A stretch of DNA of 64,000 nt from Acidobacteria bacterium Mor1 (GCA_001664505.1 CP011806.1:5387874-5451873), one strand, 5' to 3'; counted from the stretch's first letter, positions 25,732 through 32,741 are shown. Notes: generated from the letters alone by a model not told the origin. Numbers and translations are program-made.

Positions 25732-26561
25732 GATGCCGCTCCGGCGATCGTCCCGGGGTTCACCGTTGCCGCGAGCTCGGCGCCCGGCGTCTCCTCGGGG
25801 CGGAACCAGTCGAGGCGTTCGGCGTAGTCGACGGTGCGGCCGATCACGACGGTGGCCGGTGTCGGCAAGTCCTGCGCCGCCTGCTCGATGCCGCGCAGGG
25901 TGCTGCGGGCGACCCGTTGGCCGGCGGTGCAGGCCCGGGAGATCACCGCCGCCGGAGTCTCCGCCTGCAGTCCATGGCCGATCAAACGCCGCGAAAGCGC
26001 GCCGAGGCGGCCGAGTCCCATCAGCACTACCAGAGTGCCCACGCGGCTGAGTGCGCCCCAGTCGGTGTCCGGCGAGTCCAGGTCGTGACCGGTGACCACG
26101 GCGAACGCCCCGGTCTGCGCCCGGTGGGTCACCGGTATCCCGGCATAGGCCGGCGCGGCGATCGAGCTGGAGATTCCGGGCACGATCTCGAAGGGGATTC
26201 CCTCGGCGTCCAGCACCTCCGCCTCCTCACCGCCGCGGCCGAACACGAAGGGATCGCCTCCCTTGAGCCGCACGACCTGCAGGCCGCGCCGGGCCTGGGC
26301 CACCAGCAGCGCGTTGATCTGGGTCTGGGAGAAGCCGTGGCGCCCCGGTGCCTTGCCCACGTCGATCAGCCGGGCGCCGATCCGGCGTTCCGCCAGCAGC
26401 CGGTGAGGGATCAGGCGGTCGTGGACGATCAGGTCCGCCTCGCGCAACCGGCGCACTCCCTTGAGGGTGATCAAGTCGGGGTCACCCGGGCCCGACCCCA
26501 CCAGGGAGACGAACCCGGGCGAACCCTGGGAGGTGAGACGACGTTGTGTGCGCGGGCTCAT
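25728..26561 (-). CDS. cobA: Uroporphyrinogen-III C-methyltransferase (SUMT)
   Basis: The 277-residue enzyme methylates uroporphyrinogen III twice with SAM to give precorrin-2, the first committed step to siroheme. Motifs seen: VSLVGSGPGDPDLITLKGVRRLREADLIVHDRL (SAM-binding N-terminal motif), 'VVRLKGGDPFVFGRGGEEAEVL', 'EIVPGISSSIAAPAYAGIPVTHR' and 'LVVLMGLGRL', with 'PATVVIGRTVDYAERL' at the end. The order and length match CobA/SirA-type SUMT. Its start overlaps the sulfite-reductase stop by 4 nt and its stop overlaps cysH by 4 nt. Its role here is to supply siroheme for the adjacent reductase. Confidence 0.95.
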   Translation of the reverse strand: MSPRTQRRLTSQGSPGFVSLVGSGPGDPDLITLKGVRRLREADLIVHDRLIPHRLLAERRIGARLIDVGKAPGRHGFSQTQINALLVAQARRGLQVVRLKGGDPFVFGRGGEEAEVLDAEGIPFEIVPGISSSIAAPAYAGIPVTHRAQTGAFAVVTGHDLDSPDTDWGALSRVGTLVVLMGLGRLGALSRRLIGHGLQAETPAAVISRACTAGQRVARSTLRGIEQAAQDLPTPATVVIGRTVDYAERLDWFRPEETPGAELAATVNPGTIAGAAS

Positions 26562-28240
26562 GGCACCTCCTCGAGGCGCGGCTCGCCGAGCCGGTCCAGG
26601 GCGGTGTCGCCCAGGCGGCGGCAGAAATCATCGAGGCGTTCTCCCGCCTGCCGCCGGGCGGCGAAGGCTTCCAGCAGCGGCACCAGCCGAGTCACCAGTT
26701 CCCGGGTCGGAACCAGGTCGAGCCAGGGGCGGTTGAGATGGGTCCCGCGGGCGGACCCGCCGATGCGGATGGCGTAGCGATCCAGCGAGCGGCCGACGAA
26801 GCCGATATCGGCGACGTAGGGCCGGGCGCAGCCGTTGGGGCAACCGGTCATGCGCACCGAGAGCACCTCGCCGTCCAGGCCGAGCCGCTTCAGCTCACGC
26901 TCGAGTTCCGTCAGCACAGCGGGCAGCGCCCGCTCGGCCTCAGCCAGGGCCAGGCCGCAGGTCGGGAGGGCCGGGCAGGCCATCGCCATGGCGCGGACCC
27001 GGCTGGTCTCGGAAGAGGTACGCACCCCGTGGGTCACCAGCAGCGATTCCACCACGTCCCGATCGGCTTCATCGATGTCCGTGAGCAGCAGGTCCTGTTG
27101 CGGGGTCAGTCGCACGGCGGCCGGCACCCGGCGCAGAATCTGCCGCAGCGCGCTACGCAGCCGGGTCGCTTCCCGGTCGGCGATGCGGCCGTTCTCCACC
27201 GAGAGCCCCAGGGACCAGCGGCCGTCGTCCTGCCGGGTCCAACCCAGATGCAGCTCGATCTCCGCTCGCTCGAGAGGGCCGGGTTCGCCGAAGACGAATC
27301 CCTGGCGTTGCTCCACCTGGCGCCGGAACCAGGGCAGGCCCCGGTCGTGGATCAGGTACTTGAGCCGGGCGTGGCGGCGGTTCTCCCGGTCGCCGTGATC
27401 CCGTTGGGTAGTGACGATCGCCTGAACGGTCTCGACCACCCGGTCCGGCGCGACCTGGCCCAATCGATCCGCCAGTCGCGGGAAGGTCTCCGGCTTGTTG
27501 TGGGTCATGCCCAGTCCGCCGCCTGCGAGAATCTCGTAGGCGACGATGCGTTCGTTTTCCACCACAGGGACGATGCCTACGTCCTGGGTCCAGACGTCGA
27601 CGCAGTTGTCTCCCGGCCGCTGGATCGCGATCTTGAACTTTCGCGGCAGGTAGGTCTCGCCGTAGATCGGGTCCGGCCCCTCCCGCTCCACAGGTTTTCC
27701 ACCCAGCCAGATCTCGTGGTACGCCGCAGAACGAGGCAGGAAATGCGAGGAGATCCGCTCGGCCAGTCGGTGCAGCTGCTCCTGGACCGGGCCGCCGTGA
27801 GCCACCGGGCAGCAGATCACGTTGCGCACCACGTCGCCGCAGGCGGCGTAAGCGGTCATCAGGTTGCGGTCCAGTTCCCGCAGGGTCCCGCGCAGGTCGT
27901 CGCGGATCACTCCGTGGAGCTGAAGGGTCTGCCGGGTGGTGATGCGCAGCGTTCCGTCGGCGTGGCGGCCGGCGAGATCGTCGATGGCCAGGTACTGGGC
28001 GCTCGAGAGCCGGCCGCCGGGGATGCGGCAACGGATCATGAACGACCAGTCCCGGTCACTGCCCTCGCGCTTGCGTTCGGCACGGGTGTCCCGGTCGTCC
28101 TGTTGGTAGACACCGTGAAACTTCAGCAGCTGTTTCGACGGGTCGCTGAAGGTGCGCCCCGGCGCTTCCAACTCGCGGCCGATGGTGCCGCGGAGCTGCC
28201 GGCTTTCGCGTTTTAGGGGATCCAGCTGGATCTTGCTCAT
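26558..28240 (-). CDS. cysI: Siroheme-containing sulfite reductase (assimilatory, CysI/Sir type)
   Basis: The 560-residue hemoprotein reduces sulfite to sulfide with six electrons. It has the tandem ferredoxin-reductase-like repeats of the family. The siroheme-[4Fe-4S] cysteines are visible as MACPALPTCGLA and RMTGCPNGCARPY (C-x5-C and C-x3-C). Basic siroheme-contact segments such as 'LRITTRQTLQLHGVI' and 'GGGLGMTHNKPETFPRLAD' are also clear. Start ATG 28240 was chosen over the longer frame (28297) because it overlaps the cysM stop by 4 nt and matches the family N-terminus. No flavoprotein partner (cysJ) is present in the window, so electrons come from a ferredoxin or a reductase encoded elsewhere. 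Distinguishing sulfite from nitrite reductase relies on the cysteine-gene context. Confidence 0.93.
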   Translation of the reverse strand: MSKIQLDPLKRESRQLRGTIGRELEAPGRTFSDPSKQLLKFHGVYQQDDRDTRAERKREGSDRDWSFMIRCRIPGGRLSSAQYLAIDDLAGRHADGTLRITTRQTLQLHGVIRDDLRGTLRELDRNLMTAYAACGDVVRNVICCPVAHGGPVQEQLHRLAERISSHFLPRSAAYHEIWLGGKPVEREGPDPIYGETYLPRKFKIAIQRPGDNCVDVWTQDVGIVPVVENERIVAYEILAGGGLGMTHNKPETFPRLADRLGQVAPDRVVETVQAIVTTQRDHGDRENRRHARLKYLIHDRGLPWFRRQVEQRQGFVFGEPGPLERAEIELHLGWTRQDDGRWSLGLSVENGRIADREATRLRSALRQILRRVPAAVRLTPQQDLLLTDIDEADRDVVESLLVTHGVRTSSETSRVRAMAMACPALPTCGLALAEAERALPAVLTELERELKRLGLDGEVLSVRMTGCPNGCARPYVADIGFVGRSLDRYAIRIGGSARGTHLNRPWLDLVPTRELVTRLVPLLEAFAARRQAGERLDDFCRRLGDTALDRLGEPRLEEVP

Positions 28241-29199
28241 GGTGTGGTTCCTCGTGAAGTCGAACGTTCGGCTTCCGGTCGGGCATCCCGGGCCCACATG
28301 CCCGTAGACGCGTAGCGTTCCCCGGTGTCGCAGAGCAGGGTGGCCAGGGTTCTGAATCCGCCTCGCCGGGCGAGCTGCGCCGCGGCGAAGACGAAGGCTC
28401 CCGACGACGGACCGACGAACAGGCCCCGGCGCGCCAGTAGCCGCGCGGTGGCCGCGGCGTCCTCGCTGCGCACCGGGATCCGTTCGTCGATCAGGGACGG
28501 ATCGAGGATCTCGGGCACCAGGTCGCCGGGAGAGCCGAGAGGCTTCAAGCCCTCGATTCCCGGGAAGGGTTCGGGTACCACCACCGCCAGATGGGTGTCC
28601 GGACGGACCCGCCGCAGCCTCCGGCCGACCCCGGTGATCGTCCCTCCGGTGCCGACCCCGGCGATGAACGCGTCGGGTGCTTCACCGGCGCGGGCCCGCA
28701 CCTGTTCCTCGATTTCGGCGCCGGTGGTCTGGTAGTGCGCCTGCCAGTTCTGCTCGTTGCTGTACTGATCGGCGTACCAGTAGCGCTCGGGTTCGGCCTC
28801 GGCCATGCGCCGGGCGGTCTCGATGGCGAAGTCGTAGCCTTCTACGGGATCGGTGGTGATCACTTCGGCGCCGTGGGCGGCGATGCGGTCGAGCCGTTCC
28901 CGGCTGGCGTTGCCGGGGATCACCAGGGTGACCCCGACCCCCGCCGCGGCGCCGAGCATCGCGTAGGCAATGCCGGCATTTCCCGACGAGGAGTCCAGCA
29001 GCCGCCGGCCGTCGCTCAGGTGTCCCTCGGCCATGGCCCGGGCGAGCATGAACGACACCGGCCGATCCTTGATCGAACCGCCGGCGTTGACCGTCTCGAG
29101 CTTGGCGAACAGGCGCACGCCCCGGGGGAGATCGAGGCCGGGCCCCAGTTCGATCAAGGGGGTCGGCGTGTCCCAGGTGCGCAGAGCGGACCAGGTCAT
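28237..29199 (-). CDS. cysM: Cysteine synthase CysM (PLP-dependent)
   Basis: The 320-residue enzyme is a fold-type II PLP synthase. The PLP lysine is Lys44 in NAGGSIKDRP, the substrate loop is DSSSGNAGIAYA, and the phosphate-binding Gly loop is GVGTGGTITGVG; the end 'CDTGERYASTGMW' matches CysM-type enzymes. It condenses an activated serine with sulfide or, in CysO-dependent pathways, with a protein thiocarboxylate. The neighbouring sulfur-carrier and JAMM genes argue for the second route, as in the Mycobacterium tuberculosis CysM-CysO-Mec system. Whether it prefers O-phosphoserine or O-acetylserine is not decided by sequence; at the position I would align with the phosphoserine-recognising Arg of the mycobacterial enzyme there is a Lys (EGLKPLG). 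It overlaps both neighbours by 4 nt. Confidence 0.93.
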   Translation of the reverse strand: MTWSALRTWDTPTPLIELGPGLDLPRGVRLFAKLETVNAGGSIKDRPVSFMLARAMAEGHLSDGRRLLDSSSGNAGIAYAMLGAAAGVGVTLVIPGNASRERLDRIAAHGAEVITTDPVEGYDFAIETARRMAEAEPERYWYADQYSNEQNWQAHYQTTGAEIEEQVRARAGEAPDAFIAGVGTGGTITGVGRRLRRVRPDTHLAVVVPEPFPGIEGLKPLGSPGDLVPEILDPSLIDERIPVRSEDAAATARLLARRGLFVGPSSGAFVFAAAQLARRGGFRTLATLLCDTGERYASTGMWARDARPEAERSTSRGTTP

Positions 29200-30371
29200 G
29201 GCACGGCCACCGGAGCCGCGCAGGACTGGGCGTAGTCGACGTAGCCGGGGAAGTGTTCGCTGCCGCAGTAGGCGCAGCCGGGATCCCGTTCGACTCGCAG
29301 GGAGTAGAACTCCGCCTGGAGCGCGTCGTACTGCAACAGCTTGCCAACCAGCGGCTCGCCGATGCCGAGCAGCAGCTTGATCGTCTCCACCGCCTGCATC
29401 ACGCCGATCACTCCGGGAAGGACACCCAGTACCCCTGCGTCGGCGCAGGAGGGGGCGAGCTCCGCCGGCGGCGGTTCGGGATAGAGGCAGCGGTAGCAGG
29501 GTCCCGGATCGGCCTCCCGGGAGGGCCAGAACACCGTGACCTGTCCCTCGAAGCGGAAGATCGAGCCGTGGACGTTGGGCTTCTGCAGTTTCACGCAGGC
29601 GTCGTTGATCAGGTAGCGGGTCGGGAAGTTGTCGGTGCCGTCGACGATCACGTCGTAACCGCCGAAGACCTCCTCCACGTTGTGCCGGTCGAGACGCGTC
29701 TCATGGCCGCGCACGTCCAGCGAGGGGTTGAGGGCCAGCAGGGTCTCCCGGGCGGAGGCGACCTTGGACCGGCCGACCCGGGCGTCGGTGTGCAGGATCT
29801 GACGCTGCAGGTTGGATCGATCGACGACATCGTCATCGACGATGCCCAGGGTCCCGACCCCGGCCGCCGCCAGGTAGAGCGCCGTCGGCGAGCCGAGTCC
29901 GCCGGCACCGATCAACAGCACCTTCGAATCGAGCAACCGCAGCTGGCCCTCCTCGCCGACCTCGGGGACCGACAGATGGCGGCCGTAGCGTTCCCGTTGT
30001 TCGGCATCGAGGGTGCGAGGTACCTCGACGGGCAGCCCGGCGTTCTTCCACTCGCGGAAGCCTCCGGCAACGCTGCGCACGTCGGTGTAGCCCAGCCGCT
30101 CCAGGTCGTCGGCGGCGAACAGGGAGCGGGCCCCGCCGGCGCAGAGCACCAGAAGCGGTGTTTCGGTGTCTGCGACCGCCTGTTCGATCCGCAGTTCGAG
30201 GAAACCGCGCACGATACGCAGGGCGCCCTCGGGGCTCCCTGCGGCCACCTCGTCGGGCTCGCGGACGTCGATCAGCCGCGCGCCGCGCTGCTGTAGCTCC
30301 AGCGCTTCCAGGGGATCTACTTCACCGACCGACTCCCGCAGCGCGGCGAGCCGTTTCTGGCTGGCGCTCAT
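29196..30371 (-). CDS. Rhodanese-ThiF/MoeB fusion, sulfur-carrier activating enzyme
   Basis: The 391-residue protein adenylates the C-terminal glycine of a ubiquitin-like sulfur carrier and helps load sulfur as a thiocarboxylate. Residues about 15-115 form a rhodanese domain (RLIDVREPDE, and Cys77 in LLVLCAGGARS as persulfide site). Residues about 120-391 are a ThiF/MoeB E1-like domain with GAGGLGSPTALYLAAAGVGTLGIVDDDVVDRSNLQRQ, DGTDNFPTRY and the zinc cysteines 292/295 (CYRC) and 366/369 (CAYC). Rhodanese-first order is the reverse of the commoner MoeBR/MOCS3 layout. The partner is evidently the adjacent carrier gene. Molybdopterin or thiamin roles are less likely because all neighbours are for cysteine. 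Confidence 0.92.
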   Translation of the reverse strand: MSASQKRLAALRESVGEVDPLEALELQQRGARLIDVREPDEVAAGSPEGALRIVRGFLELRIEQAVADTETPLLVLCAGGARSLFAADDLERLGYTDVRSVAGGFREWKNAGLPVEVPRTLDAEQRERYGRHLSVPEVGEEGQLRLLDSKVLLIGAGGLGSPTALYLAAAGVGTLGIVDDDVVDRSNLQRQILHTDARVGRSKVASARETLLALNPSLDVRGHETRLDRHNVEEVFGGYDVIVDGTDNFPTRYLINDACVKLQKPNVHGSIFRFEGQVTVFWPSREADPGPCYRCLYPEPPPAELAPSCADAGVLGVLPGVIGVMQAVETIKLLLGIGEPLVGKLLQYDALQAEFYSLRVERDPGCAYCGSEHFPGYVDYAQSCAAPVAVP

Positions 30372-30652
30372 CGAGTGCCTCCGGCGACGGCGGGGACGAT
30401 CGAGATCACCGCGCCCTCCTCGAGGCCGGCGTCCAGGCCGCCCAGAGCCTGGATGTTCCGCTCGCCGACGAACACGTTGACGAACCCCCGCAGCCGGCCG
30501 TGTTCGTCGAGCACCCGCTGGAGGATGCCCTCGTGACGCCGCTCCAGCAGGGTCAACGCCTCACCGACAGTGCCTGCGTCGACCTCGACGAAACCGGCGC
30601 CGGCGGTCAGGTTGCGCAGGGGGGTGGGAATGCGAATGGTGGTCTTGCTCAT
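30368..30652 (-). CDS. CysO/ThiS/MoaD-family sulfur-carrier protein with GG-TR tail
   Basis: The 94-residue beta-grasp protein begins MSKTTIRIPTPLRNLTAG and shows the carrier pattern 'GTVGEALTLLERRHEGILQRVLDEHGRLRGFVNVFVGERNI ... EEGAVISIVPAVAGG'. It is of the CysO type: carriers of this group are activated by a MoeB-like enzyme, made into a thiocarboxylate and used by CysM. The Gly91-Gly92 pair is followed by Thr-Arg, so the functional di-glycine end is not exposed on the primary product. Two residues must be removed first, presumably by the JAMM protease of the next gene. It overlaps the JAMM gene and the activating-enzyme gene by 4 nt each. By analogy it would be called CysO; the symbol is left blank because the family is inferred, not tested. 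Confidence 0.9.
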   Translation of the reverse strand: MSKTTIRIPTPLRNLTAGAGFVEVDAGTVGEALTLLERRHEGILQRVLDEHGRLRGFVNVFVGERNIQALGGLDAGLEEGAVISIVPAVAGGTR

Positions 30653-31092
30653 CGGTCCTCTTCCTCGATGGCCACGGCGGTGAATTCCGGGCCGTTCAGT
30701 TCCCAGGCGGTGATGTCGTGGACGCCGTCGGCGGTGACCGCGGCGATGACGTAGACGTAGCCCTCCCAGGCGGCGTCCAGATCGGTCCGGGACGGACGTG
30801 CCGGGTGGTCCGGGTGGGTGTGCCAGATGCCGACCACGTCGAGTCCCGCGGCCCGGGCCTCGCCGTCGGCGCGCAAGAAGTCCTCGGGGTTCAGGGTGTA
30901 GCGGTCATGGGGCCGTTCCGCGTCCAGATTGGCCGCGCGGGTGAAGCCTGCGATCTCGAAGCCCGCGTCGCCGGCTCGGCCGATCAGAAGTCCGCAGACC
31001 TCGAGGGGGTAGCCTTTCCTGGCCGCTTCCTCGAGGCCACGGACATCGGGGGCGCGCCAGCGCAGCACCCGCTGTTGCGCGGTGGTGCTCAC
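30649..31092 (-). CDS. JAMM/MPN+ metalloprotease (Mec-like)
   Basis: The 147-residue protein is a minimal JAMM domain: Glu31 (PLEVCGLLIG) with His91, His93, Ser101 and Asp104 in GIWHTHPDHPARPSRTDLD form the complete zinc-protease motif E...HxHPx(6)Sx2D. In M. tuberculosis the homologue Mec cleaves the CysO-cysteine adduct to release cysteine and regenerate the carrier; related JAMM enzymes trim residues after a carrier's Gly-Gly. The adjacent carrier ends GG-TR, so both activities are expected here. Translation starts at GTG 31092 within GTGA shared with the peroxiredoxin stop. The protein is cytoplasmic. Confidence 0.93.
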   Translation of the reverse strand: MSTTAQQRVLRWRAPDVRGLEEAARKGYPLEVCGLLIGRAGDAGFEIAGFTRAANLDAERPHDRYTLNPEDFLRADGEARAAGLDVVGIWHTHPDHPARPSRTDLDAAWEGYVYVIAAVTADGVHDITAWELNGPEFTAVAIEEEDR

Positions 31093-31751
31093 GATCCGAC
31101 CGGTGTCGAGAGCGACTTGCGGTTGAGGTAGAAGTCCACCCGCTCGTAGCCGGCGGACTCGATTCGACGCACCTCTTCGCTGGTTTTCGGTGGCGGCACA
31201 ATCACGCTGTCGCCGGGCCGCCAGTCCACCGGGCAGGCCACCGCTTCACGGGTCGCCGTCTGGAGCGCGTCGATCAGCCGCAGCAGCTCATCCACGTTGC
31301 GGCCGACGTTGAGTGGGTAGTACACGACGGCTCGAACGGTATGGGAGGGGTCGATCACGAACACCGCCCGTACCGTGGCGGTCTCCGCCTCGCCGGGATG
31401 CAGCATGCCGTAGGCCCGGGCGACCTGTTGGCTCAAGTCGGCGATCAGCGGGAAATCGATCTCGACGCCCAGCTTTTCGCGGATGTTCTCCCGCCACGCC
31501 AGATGGGCGTGGACGCTGTCGATCGAGAGCCCGATCAGCTTGACATCCCGGGCCTGAAACTCCGCGGAACGCCCGGCCAGCGCGGTCAGCTCGGTGGTGC
31601 AAACCGGCGTGAAATCGGCGGGGTGCGAGAACAACAGCGCCCAGCTGTCGCCGCGCCACTCACGAAAACGGATTTCCCCTTCGGTGCTCGGCGCGGTGAA
31701 ATCCGGGGCCGGATCGCCGATGCGGGGTAGACGGTCGAGATTCTCGGACAT
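31089..31751 (-). CDS. 1-Cys peroxiredoxin (Prx6 family)
   Basis: The 220-residue protein has the peroxidatic-cysteine motif HPADFTPVCTTEL (Cys51) and the long Prx6-type C-terminal arm, with 'TVRAVFVIDPSHTVRAVVYYPLNVGRNVDELLRLIDALQ' and 'ACPVDWRPGDSVIVPPPKTSEE'. Cys in ACPVDW is a second cysteine at a position common in the group, but there is no classical 2-Cys resolving motif. It reduces hydrogen peroxide or organic peroxides using thiols. It is the first structural gene of the cysteine operon, directly after the attenuator, and has a good AAAGGAG ribosome-binding site 9 nt before ATG 31751. Placing it there ties peroxide defence to thiol supply, or protects the thiocarboxylate and persulfide intermediates; this link is inference. 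Confidence 0.94.
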   Translation of the reverse strand: MSENLDRLPRIGDPAPDFTAPSTEGEIRFREWRGDSWALLFSHPADFTPVCTTELTALAGRSAEFQARDVKLIGLSIDSVHAHLAWRENIREKLGVEIDFPLIADLSQQVARAYGMLHPGEAETATVRAVFVIDPSHTVRAVVYYPLNVGRNVDELLRLIDALQTATREAVACPVDWRPGDSVIVPPPKTSEEVRRIESAGYERVDFYLNRKSLSTPVGS

Positions 31752-31796
31752 GGTTTTTCGCTCCTTTGAATCGGGCGAAACACCGGGCCGAAACAT

Positions 31797-31897
31797 GAAA
31801 AAGCCGGGCGTTTCGCCCGGCTTTGATTGAAATCAGTGGGTGTGGTGCCGAGGAATCAGACACGACCCTGCCGCCGGGCATGGTTGTACCGGCAGCA
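31797..31897 (-). promoter_or_regulatory. Ribosome-mediated cysteine attenuator (mutually exclusive hairpins)
   Basis: Four segments can be read on the minus strand. Segment 1 TGCTGCCGG (31897-31889, the last two leader Cys codons plus an Arg codon) pairs over 9 bp with segment 2 CCGGCGGCA (31877-31869; one T-G pair). Segment 2 in the form TGCCCGGC (31880-31873) can instead pair with segment 3 GCCGGGCG (31821-31814), which is the 5' arm of the terminator. Segment 3 otherwise pairs with segment 4 (31810-31800). A ribosome stalled at Cys codons when Cys-tRNA is scarce would cover segment 1, free segment 2 to capture segment 3, and prevent termination. This is the classic trp/his-type attenuator logic with cysteine as the signal. 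The pairings were worked out by eye, without energies. Confidence 0.88.
31798..31824 (-). terminator. Intrinsic terminator inside the cysteine-operon leader
   Basis: On the minus strand the arms AAAGCCGGGCG (31824-31814) and CGCCCGGCTTT (31810-31800), separated by an AAA loop, form a perfect 11-bp stem. It continues into T31799 and T31798, giving a run of five T. It lies between the leader-peptide ORF and the first structural gene, with the peroxiredoxin ribosome-binding site downstream, so full termination here would silence the whole operon. Confidence 0.93.
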
Positions 31898-31930
31898 ACA
31901 ACAGAGAACGTTGTGGAGGTGCGTCGTCAT
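31856..31930 (-). CDS. Cysteine-rich leader peptide, 24 aa
   Basis: ATG 31930 opens a 24-codon frame on the minus strand ending in TGA at 31856. It contains four consecutive cysteine codons (TGT TGT TGC TGC) at positions 10-13, in the context NVLCCCCRYN, and ends in an Arg-rich tail. A GTG directly before the ATG is an alternative start. No Shine-Dalgarno is visible, and the promoter -10 ends only 9 nt before the ATG, so the transcript would be nearly leaderless. The ORF stops about 31 nt before the terminator stem and lies in front of a nine-gene cysteine operon. Its evident job is regulatory: ribosome stalling at the Cys run reports the charging level of Cys-tRNA. It is too short for routine gene calling. 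Confidence 0.88.
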   Translation of the reverse strand: MTTHLHNVLCCCCRYNHARRQGRV

Positions 31931-31939
31931 CACGGGAAC

Positions 31940-31968
31940 GTTCTACGATCAATGCACGCGGCCGTCAA
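31940..31968 (-). promoter_or_regulatory. Promoter of the cysteine operon
   Basis: On the minus strand TTGACG (31968-31963; five of six to the -35 consensus) is followed by exactly 17 nt and TAGAAC (31945-31940; four of six to the -10 consensus). Transcription would start around 31934-31932, within a few bases of the leader-peptide start. It lies 57 nt after the stop of the upstream acyltransferase gene, so the cysteine operon has its own promoter. Confidence 0.75.
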
Positions 31969-32024
31969 TGGCGGCAGTGCGAAATTTACAACTCGCCCAC
32001 AACTCGTTGATGCGGCGAGGGAGC

Positions 32025-32618
32025 TCAGGGCATGCCGAATTGCTCGGGGTGCCGCCCGCTTATGTCCCGGTAGTAGGCGCGGATCGGTTCCAGGTCCGCC
32101 TCCCAGTCTCCGCTGGGCTCGAAGGTCGGACCGATGCCGACGACCTTGCGTCGATAGTCGCAAGAGCAGAGCACGATTGGTACGCCGGCTCCGACGGCGA
32201 TGCGGTAGAAACCGGTGCGCCAGCGATCGACGTGCTTGCGGGTGCCTTCGGGGGCGATGCCCACCAGGAACTTGGCCCGCTGCTTCATCTCTTCGATGGT
32301 GGCGTCGACCATCCCCTGGCCGGATCCGCGCTTGATCGGAATGCCGCCGAGAAAGCGCATCAACGGTCCCAGGGGAAAGCGGAACAGGGTGTGCTTGCCG
32401 ACCCAGTTGAAGTGCAGCCGCAGGGCCAGGACCACGCTGATGCAGTGAATGAAGTCCCAGTTCGAGGTGTGGGGCGCCGCCACGTACACCGCCTTGGGCA
32501 GATCGGGGACCTGGCCCTCGATGGTCCAGCCGGTGAGCCGCAACCACAGGCGGCCCAGAAACTGGGAGAAGGCGTTGCCCCGGCGGGGGGCCGCCGACTG
32601 GGGTGAGATACCCTGCAT
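32025..32618 (-). CDS. PlsC-like 1-acyl-glycerol-3-phosphate acyltransferase family protein
   Basis: The 197-residue protein shows the four-block acyltransferase pattern: block I YVAAPHTSNWDF (H-x4-D catalytic pair), block II-like KHTLFRFPLGPLMRFLGGIPIKR, block III APEGTRK (substrate-binding E-G-T-R) and a following segment VPIVLCSCDY. It belongs to the short PlsC-like group that transfers acyl chains to lyso-lipids; several such proteins act on lipids other than lysophosphatidate. It starts at ATG 32618, and the gap after its stop carries the cysteine-operon promoter. There is no signal peptide, but one or two weakly hydrophobic segments suggest peripheral or monotopic membrane association. 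Confidence 0.88.
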   Translation of the reverse strand: MQGISPQSAAPRRGNAFSQFLGRLWLRLTGWTIEGQVPDLPKAVYVAAPHTSNWDFIHCISVVLALRLHFNWVGKHTLFRFPLGPLMRFLGGIPIKRGSGQGMVDATIEEMKQRAKFLVGIAPEGTRKHVDRWRTGFYRIAVGAGVPIVLCSCDYRRKVVGIGPTFEPSGDWEADLEPIRAYYRDISGRHPEQFGMP

Positions 32619-32741
32619 CGGTCGATCATCATAGAGGGGGGCGCCGCAGGTGCAACCGAAATCGGCCGGGGCCGGTACTCACGGCCGCTGAATCCGTTGC
32701 GGCGCCGGCCGCGAAGACCCCTGCATCCAAGGGAGAACCCG

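Noticed and set aside
26546-28216. 556-codon plus-strand frame opposite sulfite reductase
   Set aside because: Antisense shadow; siroheme cysteine motifs are on the minus strand.
30368-30652. Assignment of the carrier as MoaD (molybdopterin) or ThiS (thiazole)
   Set aside because: No molybdopterin or thiamin gene is nearby, while cysM, a JAMM protease and sulfite reductase adjoin it and the JAMM gene overlaps it.
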